A DNA stretch of 9,139 nucleotides from Sulfitobacter sp. (GCA_026421135.1 JAPKCR010000050.1:1-9139); one strand, 5' to 3'; shown: positions 1-6,938, counted from the first letter of the stretch. A program made the numbers and translations. Notes: generated by a model not told the origin, from the letters alone.

Positions 1-1
1 C

Positions 2-703
2 CTTTACATCAAGCGTCTGTTGCTGATGCCCGCCCTTGCACTGGATCGCTTGATTGCGACCTTGCGCATCCGTTTAGGCGGCTTTCCCTATCATCTCGCG
101 CTTTTGCAACTGGAGCATGACAGCTCGTTTCAAGAACACTCACCGTTTGAGACCATGTCGGACTTCCTGCGTGTCGTGCTTGAAGGGTTCGCCAAAGGCG
201 CACCGCGCCATCACCACCTGGTCGTCAAAGCGCACCCGCTAGAAGACGGACGCGTGCCAGTGCGCCGGGACATCAAACGCCTTGCCAAGGAATTGGGCGT
301 GTCAGACCGCGTGCACTTTGTCCGGGGTGGCAAGTTGGCGCAGCTTTTGAACGATGCCCGCACGGCGGTGACGGTGAATTCGACCGCAGGCCAACAAGTT
401 CTGTGGCGCGGGATTCCGCTCAAGGTGTTTGGCCGCGCAGTATATGCCAAGCCGGAATTCGTGTCTGATCAGCCGCTGGCAGGTTTCTTTGCCGCCGCCG
501 CGCGGCCCGACAACAAAGCCTACAAGGACTATCGCCGCTATTTGCTGGAAACATCGCAGCTTCCTGGCGGGTTTTACGCCACCCGCGCGCGCACGCAATT
601 GTTGCGGCAAGTGGTCGATATGATGCTGGCATCTGATGACCCGTATGACGCGCTAGAACAAGGCACCGCGGCACCACGGCAACAGTTGCGTGCCGTAACC
701 TAA
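2..703 (+). CDS. kpsS: KpsS-like capsule polysaccharide biosynthesis protein (5' partial)
   Basis: The frame is open to the left edge, so the true start is outside the window; 233 codons and a TAA stop are visible. Seen: a motif LQLEHDSSFQEHS at visible residues 35-47, VVKAHPLE at 74-81 and VNSTAG at 125-130. This spacing is what I recognise from the KpsS/LipB branch of the capsule polysaccharide biosynthesis family (PF05159). Known of the family: KpsS is a cytoplasmic-face beta-Kdo transferase that, with KpsC, builds the poly-Kdo linker joining capsule polysaccharide to a lysophospholipid acceptor. E. coli KpsS is roughly 390 residues, so a little over half is visible. The exporter and kpsC genes follow on the same strand, which supports the call. 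It could be another PF05159 member with a different sugar specificity. No terminator was seen in the 116 bases before the next gene. Confidence 0.85.
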   Translation, partial: LYIKRLLLMPALALDRLIATLRIRLGGFPYHLALLQLEHDSSFQEHSPFETMSDFLRVVLEGFAKGAPRHHHLVVKAHPLEDGRVPVRRDIKRLAKELGVSDRVHFVRGGKLAQLLNDARTAVTVNSTAGQQVLWRGIPLKVFGRAVYAKPEFVSDQPLAGFFAAAARPDNKAYKDYRRYLLETSQLPGGFYATRARTQLLRQVVDMMLASDDPYDALEQGTAAPRQQLRAVT

Positions 704-805
704 GCCAATCCCTTCCAAACGGTAGCTTTTTAATCCGAACTGCGCTAGCCTGACGGGAATTACGTCGAAACAATCGGCGAATTCGAGGCAGAGTTTGAAT
801 AGGTC

Positions 806-811
806 GAGGAG
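806..811 (+). promoter_or_regulatory. Ribosome binding site fixing the GTG start of the export lipoprotein
   Basis: GAGGAG lies 8 bases before GTG 820. This spacing selects the GTG, from which a proper lipoprotein signal peptide reads. The rest of the 704-819 gap shows no convincing -35/-10 pair or terminator. Confidence 0.7.
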
Positions 812-819
812 ACCGGGCA

Positions 820-1956
820 GTGAAATCCGTACCTTTCCGGTGGGCGCGTCCCATCGCAGTTCTTGCGGCTGTTGCCGTAGTGTCATCATGTGGTTTGCCA
901 CATGTTGGCCCAAATAAACGCCAAATTTACTCGGGCTCCGTCCAGCGCGAAGGCGACGCTTTCATTGTTGAAGTCAACGATCGCGTGTCGCGTGCGACTG
1001 CCGTGACCCCTGCATTGGGTTTCAGCCAGTCTTTTATCAACGCGGGGCAACTTGGCTCTGACACCATCAGCGCAGGCGACACCTTGGGTCTGACGATCTG
1101 GGAAAACGTCGATGACGGTTTGCTGGCCGGCGAGGCGAGCAACGCGACACAACTAGAAGAAGTCCAGGTGGACGGTGCCGGCTTTATCTTTGTGCCCTAT
1201 GCTGGACGCATCAAAGCAGCAGGCAATTCCCCCGAAGCGATACGCCGTATCATCACCCAACGTTTGTCCGAACAGACGCCTGACCCGCAAGTGCAAGTAC
1301 GGCGCGTTGCAGGCGACGGTGCCACTGTATCTTTGATCGGGTCTGTCGGGTCGCAAGGCGTTTATGCAATCGAGCGTCCGACACGGACATTGTCGACCAT
1401 GCTGGCGCGTGCTGGTGGTGTGTCGATCACGCCCGAAATAGCGCAAGTCACTGTTCTGCGCGGCGGTCAGCGCGGAAAAATCTGGTTCGAAGACCTGTAT
1501 GAGCACCCAGAACTCGACATCGCTTTGCGCGGTGGCGACCGGATTCTGGTTGAGGAAGACACACGGTCCTTCACCGCCCTTGGTGCAACTGGGTCCCAGC
1601 AAAAGGTCAAGTTTGAATCGCAAAACCTCTCCGCTCTAGAGGGCATCGCACAAGTTGGCGGCCTGAACGCGGGCACGGCTGACCCCACAGGTGTCTTTAT
1701 TTTCCGCAATGAAGCCCCGGAAGTCGCTGAACAGGTTCTGGGCCGTAACGATTTGCAAGGGGCGCAGCGACTTGTCTATGTGCTGGACCTGACCAAACCC
1801 AACGGGATGTTCATGGCCCGTGATTTCGTGATCCGCGATGGCGACACGCTTTATGTCACCGAAGCACCCTTCACTCAGTGGAGCAAGGTCATCTCCTCGA
1901 TTACCGGCTCGGCAGGCTCGCTAAACAGCATTAGCTCTCTTGCCACGAGCAACTGA
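820..1956 (+). CDS. Wza/KpsD-like outer-membrane polysaccharide export lipoprotein
   Basis: 378 residues, GTG start with a good ribosome binding site. Residues 1-23 form a lipoprotein signal peptide (Arg/Lys N-region, hydrophobic 12-21) ending in lipobox V-S-S-C with the lipidated Cys24. Next come a polysaccharide export (PES) domain at about 80-165 (starts ISAGDTLGLTIWE; VDGAGFIFVPYAGRI at 117-131), a first SLBB domain at about 168-245 (VSLIGSVGSQGVYAI), a second at about 250-346 (VIRDGDTLYVTEAP at 337-350), and a C-terminal segment from about 352 with Trp354 and many small and hydrophobic residues. Known: Wza-type proteins form an octameric periplasmic chamber whose C-terminal amphipathic helix forms the outer-membrane pore. 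The length matches Wza (about 380) better than E. coli KpsD (about 560), although the neighbours are Kps-type. Inferred role: outer-membrane exit channel for the capsule. The subfamily name is uncertain. Confidence 0.92.
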   Translation: MKSVPFRWARPIAVLAAVAVVSSCGLPHVGPNKRQIYSGSVQREGDAFIVEVNDRVSRATAVTPALGFSQSFINAGQLGSDTISAGDTLGLTIWENVDDGLLAGEASNATQLEEVQVDGAGFIFVPYAGRIKAAGNSPEAIRRIITQRLSEQTPDPQVQVRRVAGDGATVSLIGSVGSQGVYAIERPTRTLSTMLARAGGVSITPEIAQVTVLRGGQRGKIWFEDLYEHPELDIALRGGDRILVEEDTRSFTALGATGSQQKVKFESQNLSALEGIAQVGGLNAGTADPTGVFIFRNEAPEVAEQVLGRNDLQGAQRLVYVLDLTKPNGMFMARDFVIRDGDTLYVTEAPFTQWSKVISSITGSAGSLNSISSLATSN

Positions 1957-1964
1957 TCGCAAAA

Positions 1965-4001
1965 ATGGCTTTAGGGCCTGAGACATACAATACCCCAGCC
2001 GCCGGCCCTGAAAAGGACCGGCGGCTTTTCGTGTATAACGGCGGTTTTCTGACGCAAAAACGCGTGCGCCGGATCCTACAGCTTTCCGGTCATTCCATCC
2101 ATCTTGGCCTGCCCCGCGCGGGTGATGCGGTCGCGGTCTGGGGCAATTCGCCAACTGCGCATCGGGGCCTTGCCATTGCTGTCAAACGCGATGTGCCCGT
2201 CGTGCGGATCGAAGACGCAATGCTGCGGTCGCTTTTCCCCGGCCGCGTTGGTGAGCCACCGCTGGGACTGCTGATTGACAGCAAAGGCGTGCATTTCGAC
2301 CCCTCTCGCCCCTCTGATCTGGAAACCTTGCTGGCCACACATCCGCTGGACGACACCGCGCTGCTGAACCGCGCGCGGGGCTGTATTGCCCGCATAATCG
2401 AAGCGCATCTGACAAAATATACTGGGTTTGACACACACGCATCAGCACCAGACCCGGGCTATGTTCTGGTTATCGATCAAACCCGTGGTGATGCGTCGGT
2501 GACGGCATCTGGCGCGGATCGGTCCCATTTTCTGGAAATGCTGGTGTTTGCCCAACAGGAAAACCCCGGTGCCCGCATATTGATCAAAACCCACCCCGAA
2601 ACGGCGAAAGGCTACCGCGCTGGCCACTTCGGGCCTGAGGACGCCAACGACCGGATCACGCTGTTGACCGATCCCGTCAGCCCGTGGACACTGTTCGAGG
2701 GGGCTGTGCGCGTTTATACTGTGTCGTCGCAAATGGGGTTCGAAGCGATCTTTGCAGGCCATAAACCCCGCGTCTTTGGGCAGCCGTTTTATGCCGGCTG
2801 GGGCCTGACGGATGACGAATTCCCGGTTCAGCGCCGTCAACGCAAACTGACCCGCGCCCAGATTTTTGCGGCTGCGATGATCCTGTATCCCGTATGGTAC
2901 GACCCGCACCGCGATCAGTTGTGCGATCTGGAAACCACAATCGAAGCCTTGGCCGCCAAGACCAGCGCATGGCGTGAAGATCACAAAGGCTGGACAGCCT
3001 CTGCCATGCGAATGTGGAAACGCCGGCCCTTGCAACGCTTCTTTGGCGCTTGGTCCCCTGTGGTGTTCGAAGACGATCCCGCCCGGGCACGCAATTCGGG
3101 CAAGCCTTGGATGGTCTGGGCTGGCAAGGCCGACATCGGCCATGGCGATGCCTTAAGGGTCGAAGACGGGTTCTTGCGGTCGCGCGGTCTGGGGGCCGAT
3201 CTGATCCCGCCCCTGTCGCTGGTCTGCGATGATTTGGGTATTTACTATGATCCCCGCCAGCCCAGTCGTCTGGAAAAGTGGATCGAGACACGGCAAACTT
3301 TGCGGCCGGACCAACGGCAGCGCGCGGAACGGCTGATCACTGTCCTACGCCAAGGCGGGTTGAGCAAATACAACCTTGGAGGAACAGCCGAACTGGAAGA
3401 TCTGCCGGAAGGGCGGCGCATTCTGGTGCCCGGGCAGGTCGAAGATGATGCATCGATCAAGACTGGCACAGATGAAGTTTTCACCAACCTTGGCCTGTTA
3501 CAGGCCGCGCGTGCGGCAAACCCCGATGCTGTGATCCTGTACAAGCCGCACCCTGATGTTGAGGCGGGATTGCGCGGCGGCGGGGTCGATGCAGCTGAAT
3601 TGGCAGATGTGGTCTTGAGCCATGCTAACCCCATCGCCATTTTGGATCATGTTGACGAAGTGTGGACGATGACTTCCCTTTTAGGGTTCGAAGCCTTGGT
3701 GCGTGGGGTTCATGTCGTCACATTGGGCGCACCGTTTTATGCGGGCTGGGGACTGACCGATGATCGCGGCGATGTACCACCACGCAGGCGTGCTGATCTT
3801 ACCATCGAAGGTTTGGTATACGCCGCCTTAATTGATTATCCGCGCTATTTTGACCCGCTCAGTAGCAGCGCCTGCCCCGTCGAGGTGGTCGTAGAGCGGT
3901 TGCGGGACGGGGGTGTACCGCATCCGGGGATGGCCAACCGGCTGCTGGCCAAATTGCAGGGGGCCTTTGCCAGCCAAGCACATTTGTGGCGCAAGGGATG
4001 A
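1965..4001 (+). CDS. kpsC: KpsC-like capsule protein, two-module beta-Kdo transferase
   Basis: 678 residues from ATG 1965, close to E. coli KpsC (about 675). The protein is an internal duplication. Module 1 has RIED (91-94), KTHPE (208-212), SSQMGFE (254-260) and FGQPFYAGWGLTDD (271-284). Module 2 has RVED (398-401), YKPHPD (526-531), TSLLGFE (570-576) and LGAPFYAGWGLTDD (587-600). Known: KpsC carries two retaining Kdo transferases (GT99 and GT107) that alternate beta-2,4 and beta-2,7 linkages to build the Kdo linker of ABC-exported capsules; it is cytoplasmic and works with KpsS. No signal peptide is seen. The start is doubtful. ATG 1965 is 8 bases after the exporter stop with no clear Shine-Dalgarno, and a terminator-like hairpin lies in codons 11-22. 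The alternative is GTG 2031 (codon 23), which gives MYNGGFLTQ and keeps all family-like sequence. Confidence 0.93.
   Translation: MALGPETYNTPAAGPEKDRRLFVYNGGFLTQKRVRRILQLSGHSIHLGLPRAGDAVAVWGNSPTAHRGLAIAVKRDVPVVRIEDAMLRSLFPGRVGEPPLGLLIDSKGVHFDPSRPSDLETLLATHPLDDTALLNRARGCIARIIEAHLTKYTGFDTHASAPDPGYVLVIDQTRGDASVTASGADRSHFLEMLVFAQQENPGARILIKTHPETAKGYRAGHFGPEDANDRITLLTDPVSPWTLFEGAVRVYTVSSQMGFEAIFAGHKPRVFGQPFYAGWGLTDDEFPVQRRQRKLTRAQIFAAAMILYPVWYDPHRDQLCDLETTIEALAAKTSAWREDHKGWTASAMRMWKRRPLQRFFGAWSPVVFEDDPARARNSGKPWMVWAGKADIGHGDALRVEDGFLRSRGLGADLIPPLSLVCDDLGIYYDPRQPSRLEKWIETRQTLRPDQRQRAERLITVLRQGGLSKYNLGGTAELEDLPEGRRILVPGQVEDDASIKTGTDEVFTNLGLLQAARAANPDAVILYKPHPDVEAGLRGGGVDAAELADVVLSHANPIAILDHVDEVWTMTSLLGFEALVRGVHVVTLGAPFYAGWGLTDDRGDVPPRRRADLTIEGLVYAALIDYPRYFDPLSSSACPVEVVVERLRDGGVPHPGMANRLLAKLQGAFASQAHLWRKG
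1997..2029 (+). terminator. Terminator-like hairpin with T-run inside the kpsC 5' end
   Basis: AGCCGCCGG (1997-2005) pairs perfectly with CCGGCGGCT (2018-2026). Two further GC pairs follow inside after one mismatch (2007-2008 with 2015-2016), closing a TGAAAA loop, and the last T opens a TTTT run to 2029. This is the form of an intrinsic terminator, about 40 bases after the exporter stop. It may end or attenuate transcription before kpsC, or partly hide the AAGGA at 2013-2017 upstream of GTG 2031. The same bases are coding if ATG 1965 is used. Confidence 0.6.
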
Positions 4002-4009
4002 TTTCTTGA

Positions 4010-4028
4010 CCCGGGGACCAGCCCCGGG
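4010..4028. terminator. Possible bidirectional hairpin between kpsC and ribD
   Basis: CCCGGGG (4010-4016) and CCCCGGG (4022-4028) form a perfect 7-bp stem with a 5-base loop, 8 bases after the kpsC stop and 26 bases past the ribD stop on the other strand. Neither side has a T-run, so it is not a classical intrinsic terminator. Its place between two converging genes is the main support. Confidence 0.4.
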
Positions 4029-4054
4029 ATTGCAGACCATTTGAAATAGAAAGA

Positions 4055-5152
4055 TTAGCTTCGAACCCAGATGTGAAGTACGTCCGGGCCAATCGCCTGA
4101 GTGGACTGAAGTTTGAAACGAGGGGCGTTTGGGAGGTGCCGGATGCCGAGCGGTCCGATGGATGGGATCCCGTCAGAGCCAATAGTGACACCAGCCGTGA
4201 AGCCCACAAGACGGTCAACTAACCCTGCTTTCAGAAGCGTGGCGGCAAGCCCTCCGCCGCCCTCGCAGAAAATGCGGGTCAGGCCGTGGGTGCCAAGATT
4301 CTCCAAGAGATCTTGTGGATCGATTTGCCCAGCGTGGGTGGCGCAGGGGATCAGCGTCGCACCGATATCCCGCCACGTCTTAACCAACTGCGGATCAGCG
4401 GTGCGGGCGTGGCACAGTAAAAGCGGTGTCTGTGCCGCCGTCTGCGCAAGCTTGCCGCCCAAGGGCAAATCAAGATGCCTGCTGATCACAATCCGCGCAG
4501 GTTGACGTGTGAGGCCGAGGTCGCGGATGTTCAGGCTGGGATCGTCTTTGCGGGCGGTGCCGCCGCCCACCATCACCGCGTCATGGCGTGCGCGCATTGC
4601 ATGGACCAAACGGCGGGCCGGGCTTGCCGTGATCCACTGGCTCTCGCCCGACGCTGTTGCGATACGACCGTCAAAACTGCTGGCCAGTTTGAGGGTGACC
4701 AACGGGCGGCCATGATCGACCTTGGAGAAGAAGCCCGCATGATCGGCGCGGGCTTGCGCTTCGGCCAAACCTACCTCGACCGTGATGCCAGCGGATTTTA
4801 ACTGTGCAATCCCCTGACCGCTAACGCGTGGATCGGTATCGGTGCAGGCAATCACAACACGCGCTACCTGCGCATCAATCAACGCCTGTGCGCAGGGCGG
4901 CGTTTTGCCGGTATGCGCACAAGGTTCAAGCGTGACATAGGCCGTCGAACCCTTGGCCGCTGTGCCCGCTTGCCGCAAGGCTTCGGTCTCTGCATGGGGC
5001 CGGCCACCGGGCTTGGTCCAGCCGCGCCCCACGATACGGTCGCCTTGCACAATGACACATCCCACGGCGGGGTTGGGCCAGACGGCCCCCTCCCCCCTTT
5101 TGCCCAAAGACAGGGCAAGCGCCATAAAGCGGGTGTCGGCCTTGAGCGTCAC
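4055..5152 (-). CDS. ribD: Bifunctional riboflavin biosynthesis protein RibD (deaminase/reductase)
   Basis: 365 residues, the usual length. The N-terminal deaminase domain (about 5-125) has the zinc motif HAETEA (53-58; His53 ligand, Glu55 proton shuttle) and [11 protein letters not shown] (77-87; ligands Cys78 and Cys87). The C-terminal reductase domain (about 150-360) begins with [14 protein letters not shown] (152-165), then [14 protein letters not shown] (192-205) and [12 protein letters not shown] (296-307). Known: RibD deaminates the pyrimidinone intermediate made by GTP cyclohydrolase II, then reduces its ribosyl side chain with NADPH, the second and third steps of riboflavin synthesis, in the cytosol. 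The GTG start (5152-5150) overlaps the nrdR TGA as GTGA, so translation is probably coupled. All key residues are present. No FMN riboswitch can fit directly upstream, which is nrdR coding sequence. Confidence 0.96.
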   Translation of the reverse strand: MTLKADTRFMALALSLGKRGEGAVWPNPAVGCVIVQGDRIVGRGWTKPGGRPHAETEALRQAGTAAKGSTAYVTLEPCAHTGKTPPCAQALIDAQVARVVIACTDTDPRVSGQGIAQLKSAGITVEVGLAEAQARADHAGFFSKVDHGRPLVTLKLASSFDGRIATASGESQWITASPARRLVHAMRARHDAVMVGGGTARKDDPSLNIRDLGLTRQPARIVISRHLDLPLGGKLAQTAAQTPLLLCHARTADPQLVKTWRDIGATLIPCATHAGQIDPQDLLENLGTHGLTRIFCEGGGGLAATLLKAGLVDRLVGFTAGVTIGSDGIPSIGPLGIRHLPNAPRFKLQSTQAIGPDVLHIWVRS

Positions 5153-5616
5153 TCTTCCGGCGGAACGTCGGGGCGCAGTTCTTGGACAAACTTGTCGAAA
5201 TCATCCGCCGCTTGGAAATTTTTATACACGCTTGCGAACCGCACGTATGCAACCGTATCGATGCGGGCCAAGGCCTCCATCACGATTTCGCCGATCTGTT
5301 TGGAACCGATATCGGTTTCGCCCATGCTTTCCAGACGACGTACAATGCCCGAAATCATCTGATCGATCCGTTCTGGGTCAATCGGGCGCTTTTGCATCGA
5401 AATTCGGATTGAGCGTTCAAGCTTGTCGCGGTCAAAGTCTTCGCGTTTTCCAGAGCTTTTAATAACTACGAGATCGCGCAACTGCACACGCTCATAAGTT
5501 GTGAAACGGCCACCACAGGCCGGGCAAAAACGACGGCGGCGGATGGATACGTGATCCTCGGCCGGGCGGCTGTCTTTTACTTGGGTATCGATATTTCCGC
5601 AAAACGGGCAGCGCAT
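5149..5616 (-). CDS. nrdR: Transcriptional repressor NrdR
   Basis: 155 residues, typical for the family. It begins MRCPFCGN with a zinc ribbon formed by Cys3, Cys6, Cys31 and Cys34, with a basic loop RRRRF at 26-30, followed by an ATP-cone domain at about 47-137 ([20 protein letters not shown] at 51-70). Known: NrdR binds ATP/dATP through the cone and represses ribonucleotide reductase genes at NrdR boxes. ATG 5616 is preceded by AAAGGGGA (5630-5623) at 6 bases, which fixes the start. It is the first gene of a two-gene unit with ribD, an arrangement I know from other alphaproteobacteria. No nrd gene is in the window, so its targets lie elsewhere. Confidence 0.97.
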   Translation of the reverse strand: MRCPFCGNIDTQVKDSRPAEDHVSIRRRRFCPACGGRFTTYERVQLRDLVVIKSSGKREDFDRDKLERSIRISMQKRPIDPERIDQMISGIVRRLESMGETDIGSKQIGEIVMEALARIDTVAYVRFASVYKNFQAADDFDKFVQELRPDVPPEE

Positions 5617-5678
5617 GGCCGGTCCCCTTTATAATCTGATCTGCCTCAATAGTGGAGCTATTCGCTCTCTTGGCTAAA

Positions 5679-5707
5679 ACTATAGGATACCCGCGAAGTT
5701 TTGGGTA
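5679..5707 (-). promoter_or_regulatory. Candidate promoter for nrdR-ribD
   Basis: On the - strand, TACCCA (5707-5702; 3/6 to the -35 consensus), a 17-base spacer and TATAGT (5684-5679; 5/6 to the -10). This would start transcription near 5672 with a leader of about 56 bases. The good -10 and exact spacing support it; the -35 is weak. Confidence 0.3.
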
Positions 5708-5726
5708 GAGGCGAATTGTACCTCTA
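5706..5726. repeat. 21-base inverted repeat in the nrdR/SDR divergent region
   Basis: TAGAGG (5706-5711) and CCTCTA (5721-5726) are perfect 6-base arms around a 9-base centre containing AATT. It abuts the candidate nrdR -35. The shape fits a dimeric regulator site, but no known motif is recognised. Confidence 0.35.
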
Positions 5727-5728
5727 GA

Positions 5729-5761
5729 TGTTGTGTTCGCGAAAGTGGCATGAACCCAACA
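5729..5761. repeat. 33-base inverted repeat upstream of the SDR gene
   Basis: TGTTGTGTTC (5729-5738) and GAACCCAACA (5752-5761) match at 9 of 10 paired positions around a 13-base spacer. It could be an operator for the divergent genes or a stem-loop in the SDR leader. It falls inside the longest open frame of the SDR but outside the protein as defined here. Confidence 0.4.
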
Positions 5762-5800
5762 GGTGGTCTGTGCGTTGGACCATGATTGAATCAGACCTGC

Positions 5801-5805
5801 AGGAG
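5801..5805 (+). promoter_or_regulatory. Ribosome binding site setting the SDR start at GTG 5812
   Basis: AGGAG ends 6 bases before GTG 5812. The upstream ATGs at 5728 and 5782 are in the same frame but have no comparable site, and the residues they add (Cys, Trp and Arg rich) are unlike an SDR N-terminus. Confidence 0.75.
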
Positions 5806-5811
5806 ATTATC

Positions 5812-6483
5812 GTGGCCAAAACCCTTTTTATTACAGGCGCATCAAGCGGCATCGGGGCTGCAACAGCCAAAGCAGCAGCGGGGGCAGGTTGGAATGTCGG
5901 GCTGTTCGCACGCAGCAAGGAAAAGTTGAACGCGCTGGTTGCAGAAATCGGCGCGCAGGCGATTGCTCTTCCCGGTGATGCTACCTCTTATGAGGCGCAA
6001 AAGAATGCGTTGGATAAATTGGCCGCAAAATTCGGGTCAGTGGATGCAGTTTTTGCCAATGCCGGTCGGGGAACGTCGCAAGGTGGCACAGAAAAGGGCG
6101 ACCCCGAGGATTGGAAAGCAATGGTTGATCTAAATGTGATGGGGGCGCTGTACACAGCCCACGCCGCTATGCCGTACCTGCGTAAGACGACCGGACAATA
6201 TGTGGTCACCGGATCGGCGGCAGGGCGTCGCCATATCAAAGGATCGATCTATGGCGCGACCAAATTCTTTATCCACGGCTTTGCTGGTAATTTAGCGGAC
6301 GAGATGGCCGAATGGGGTGGCAGATGCATGGTAGTGTCCCCAGGCATGGTCAACACCGCCTTTTTTGATGAGGCCAAGCCAGACAAACTGCAGCCCGATA
6401 ATGTGGCGTCGGCCGTGATGCACGCGCTTGAAGCCCCGGCCCATGTCGCTGTTCGCGAAATCCACCTGATGCCAGTCGGCTAG
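5812..6483 (+). CDS. Short-chain dehydrogenase/reductase (SDR), substrate unknown
   Basis: 223 residues from GTG 5812, at the short end of classical SDRs. Seen: beta1 and the nucleotide-binding glycine motif TGASSGIG (8-15), GDAT (55-58), NAG (83-85), Asn108, catalytic Ser135 (VVTGSAAGR), YGATK with Tyr147 and Lys151, and SPGMV (176-180). The full catalytic set Asn-Ser-Tyr-Lys is present, so it should be an active NAD(P)-dependent cytosolic oxidoreductase. Arg34 after beta2 (LFARS) is compatible with NADP preference, which is inference. The substrate cannot be told. It is divergent from nrdR and converges on yjbQ, with overlapping stop codons, so neither neighbour is in its operon. The longer reading from ATG 5728 adds 28 unlikely residues. 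Confidence 0.93.
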   Translation: MAKTLFITGASSGIGAATAKAAAGAGWNVGLFARSKEKLNALVAEIGAQAIALPGDATSYEAQKNALDKLAAKFGSVDAVFANAGRGTSQGGTEKGDPEDWKAMVDLNVMGALYTAHAAMPYLRKTTGQYVVTGSAAGRRHIKGSIYGATKFFIHGFAGNLADEMAEWGGRCMVVSPGMVNTAFFDEAKPDKLQPDNVASAVMHALEAPAHVAVREIHLMPVG

Positions 6484-6896
6484 GAAGCACCAAAATGTGC
6501 TGCGATGCGCCTAACCTGAGGTGCGTCGCGGTGTTCGAACAGATAGATGCCCTGCCACGTGCCCAGCATCATCGCTCCCTTATGGACTGGGATGCTTAGA
6601 TTGATTGGTAGCATCGCCGCCTTGATATGGGCCGGCATATCGTCAGGCCCCTCTAGCGTATGGGTCAAATATGCCATTGAGGGATGATCGCAGCGTGGCA
6701 CGGCACGGTTGAAGAACGCCAATAGATCACGCTGAACATCTGGGTCAGCATTTTCCTGTATCAGTATTGAAGCCGAGGTGTGGCGCACCATTAGGGTCAG
6801 CAGGCCATCCGACTGATTGTTCAGCCAACGCTCCACATCACGGGTAAACTCGTACAGCCCTTGGCCCGTGGTCGAAATCTGAAATTCTGTAATCAT
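6480..6896 (-). CDS. yjbQ: YjbQ/UPF0047 family protein
   Basis: 138 residues, the usual size. Seen: RHTSASILIQENADPDVQRD (38-57), GPDDMPAHIKAAML (83-96) and LGTWQGIYLFEHRD (111-124), the three conserved blocks I know from the YjbQ family (PF01894), including His39, Asp/Glu and His90 positions likely to form its putative active-site cluster. Known: a small trimeric cytosolic fold; some members have weak thiamine-phosphate synthase activity, but the physiological role is unsettled. No Shine-Dalgarno is visible before ATG 6896; instead a 25-base dyad touches the start. It lies 42 bases downstream of the secreted-protein pair on the same strand and may be cotranscribed with it. Its TAG stop shares bases with the SDR stop. 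Confidence 0.93.
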   Translation of the reverse strand: MITEFQISTTGQGLYEFTRDVERWLNNQSDGLLTLMVRHTSASILIQENADPDVQRDLLAFFNRAVPRCDHPSMAYLTHTLEGPDDMPAHIKAAMLPINLSIPVHKGAMMLGTWQGIYLFEHRDAPQVRRIAAHFGAS

Positions 6897-6920
6897 ACGT
6901 GCAGTTTAGAACCACACGTA
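6896..6920. repeat. 25-base imperfect dyad at the yjbQ start
   Basis: TACGTGCAGTT (6896-6906) and AACCACACGTA (6910-6920) match at 9 of 11 paired positions around a 3-base centre TAG. The first base is already the A of the yjbQ ATG on the - strand. With only a 3-base centre it suits an operator better than a stable hairpin, although a hairpin opened at the centre is possible. Confidence 0.45.
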
Positions 6921-6938
6921 GGGTCAAGCAACCGCAGC

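Noticed and set aside
704..819. Possible promoter or terminator between kpsS and the exporter gene
   Set aside because: No -35/-10 pair with fair spacing and no GC hairpin with a T-run; only an 8-base CGAATTCG palindrome, too short to interpret.
2442..3143. Long open frame of 233 codons on the - strand inside kpsC, and similar ones at 2677-3291 and 1153-1623
   Set aside because: They lie opposite strongly recognised coding sequence, have no family-like motifs or ribosome binding sites, and are expected as antisense shadows in GC-rich codons.
4913..5462. Open frames on the + strand across ribD and nrdR
   Set aside because: Antisense to two proteins with full sets of catalytic and zinc-binding residues; the translations show no domain logic.
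5735..5755. GTTC...GAAC spacing resembling an SOS (LexA) box near the SDR
   Set aside because: The alphaproteobacterial LexA site is a direct GTTC-N7-GTTC repeat; here the copies are inverted and 13 bases apart.
5617..5811. Possible FMN riboswitch ahead of the nrdR-ribD unit
   Set aside because: No conserved RFN-element blocks were seen; only short simple inverted repeats are present.
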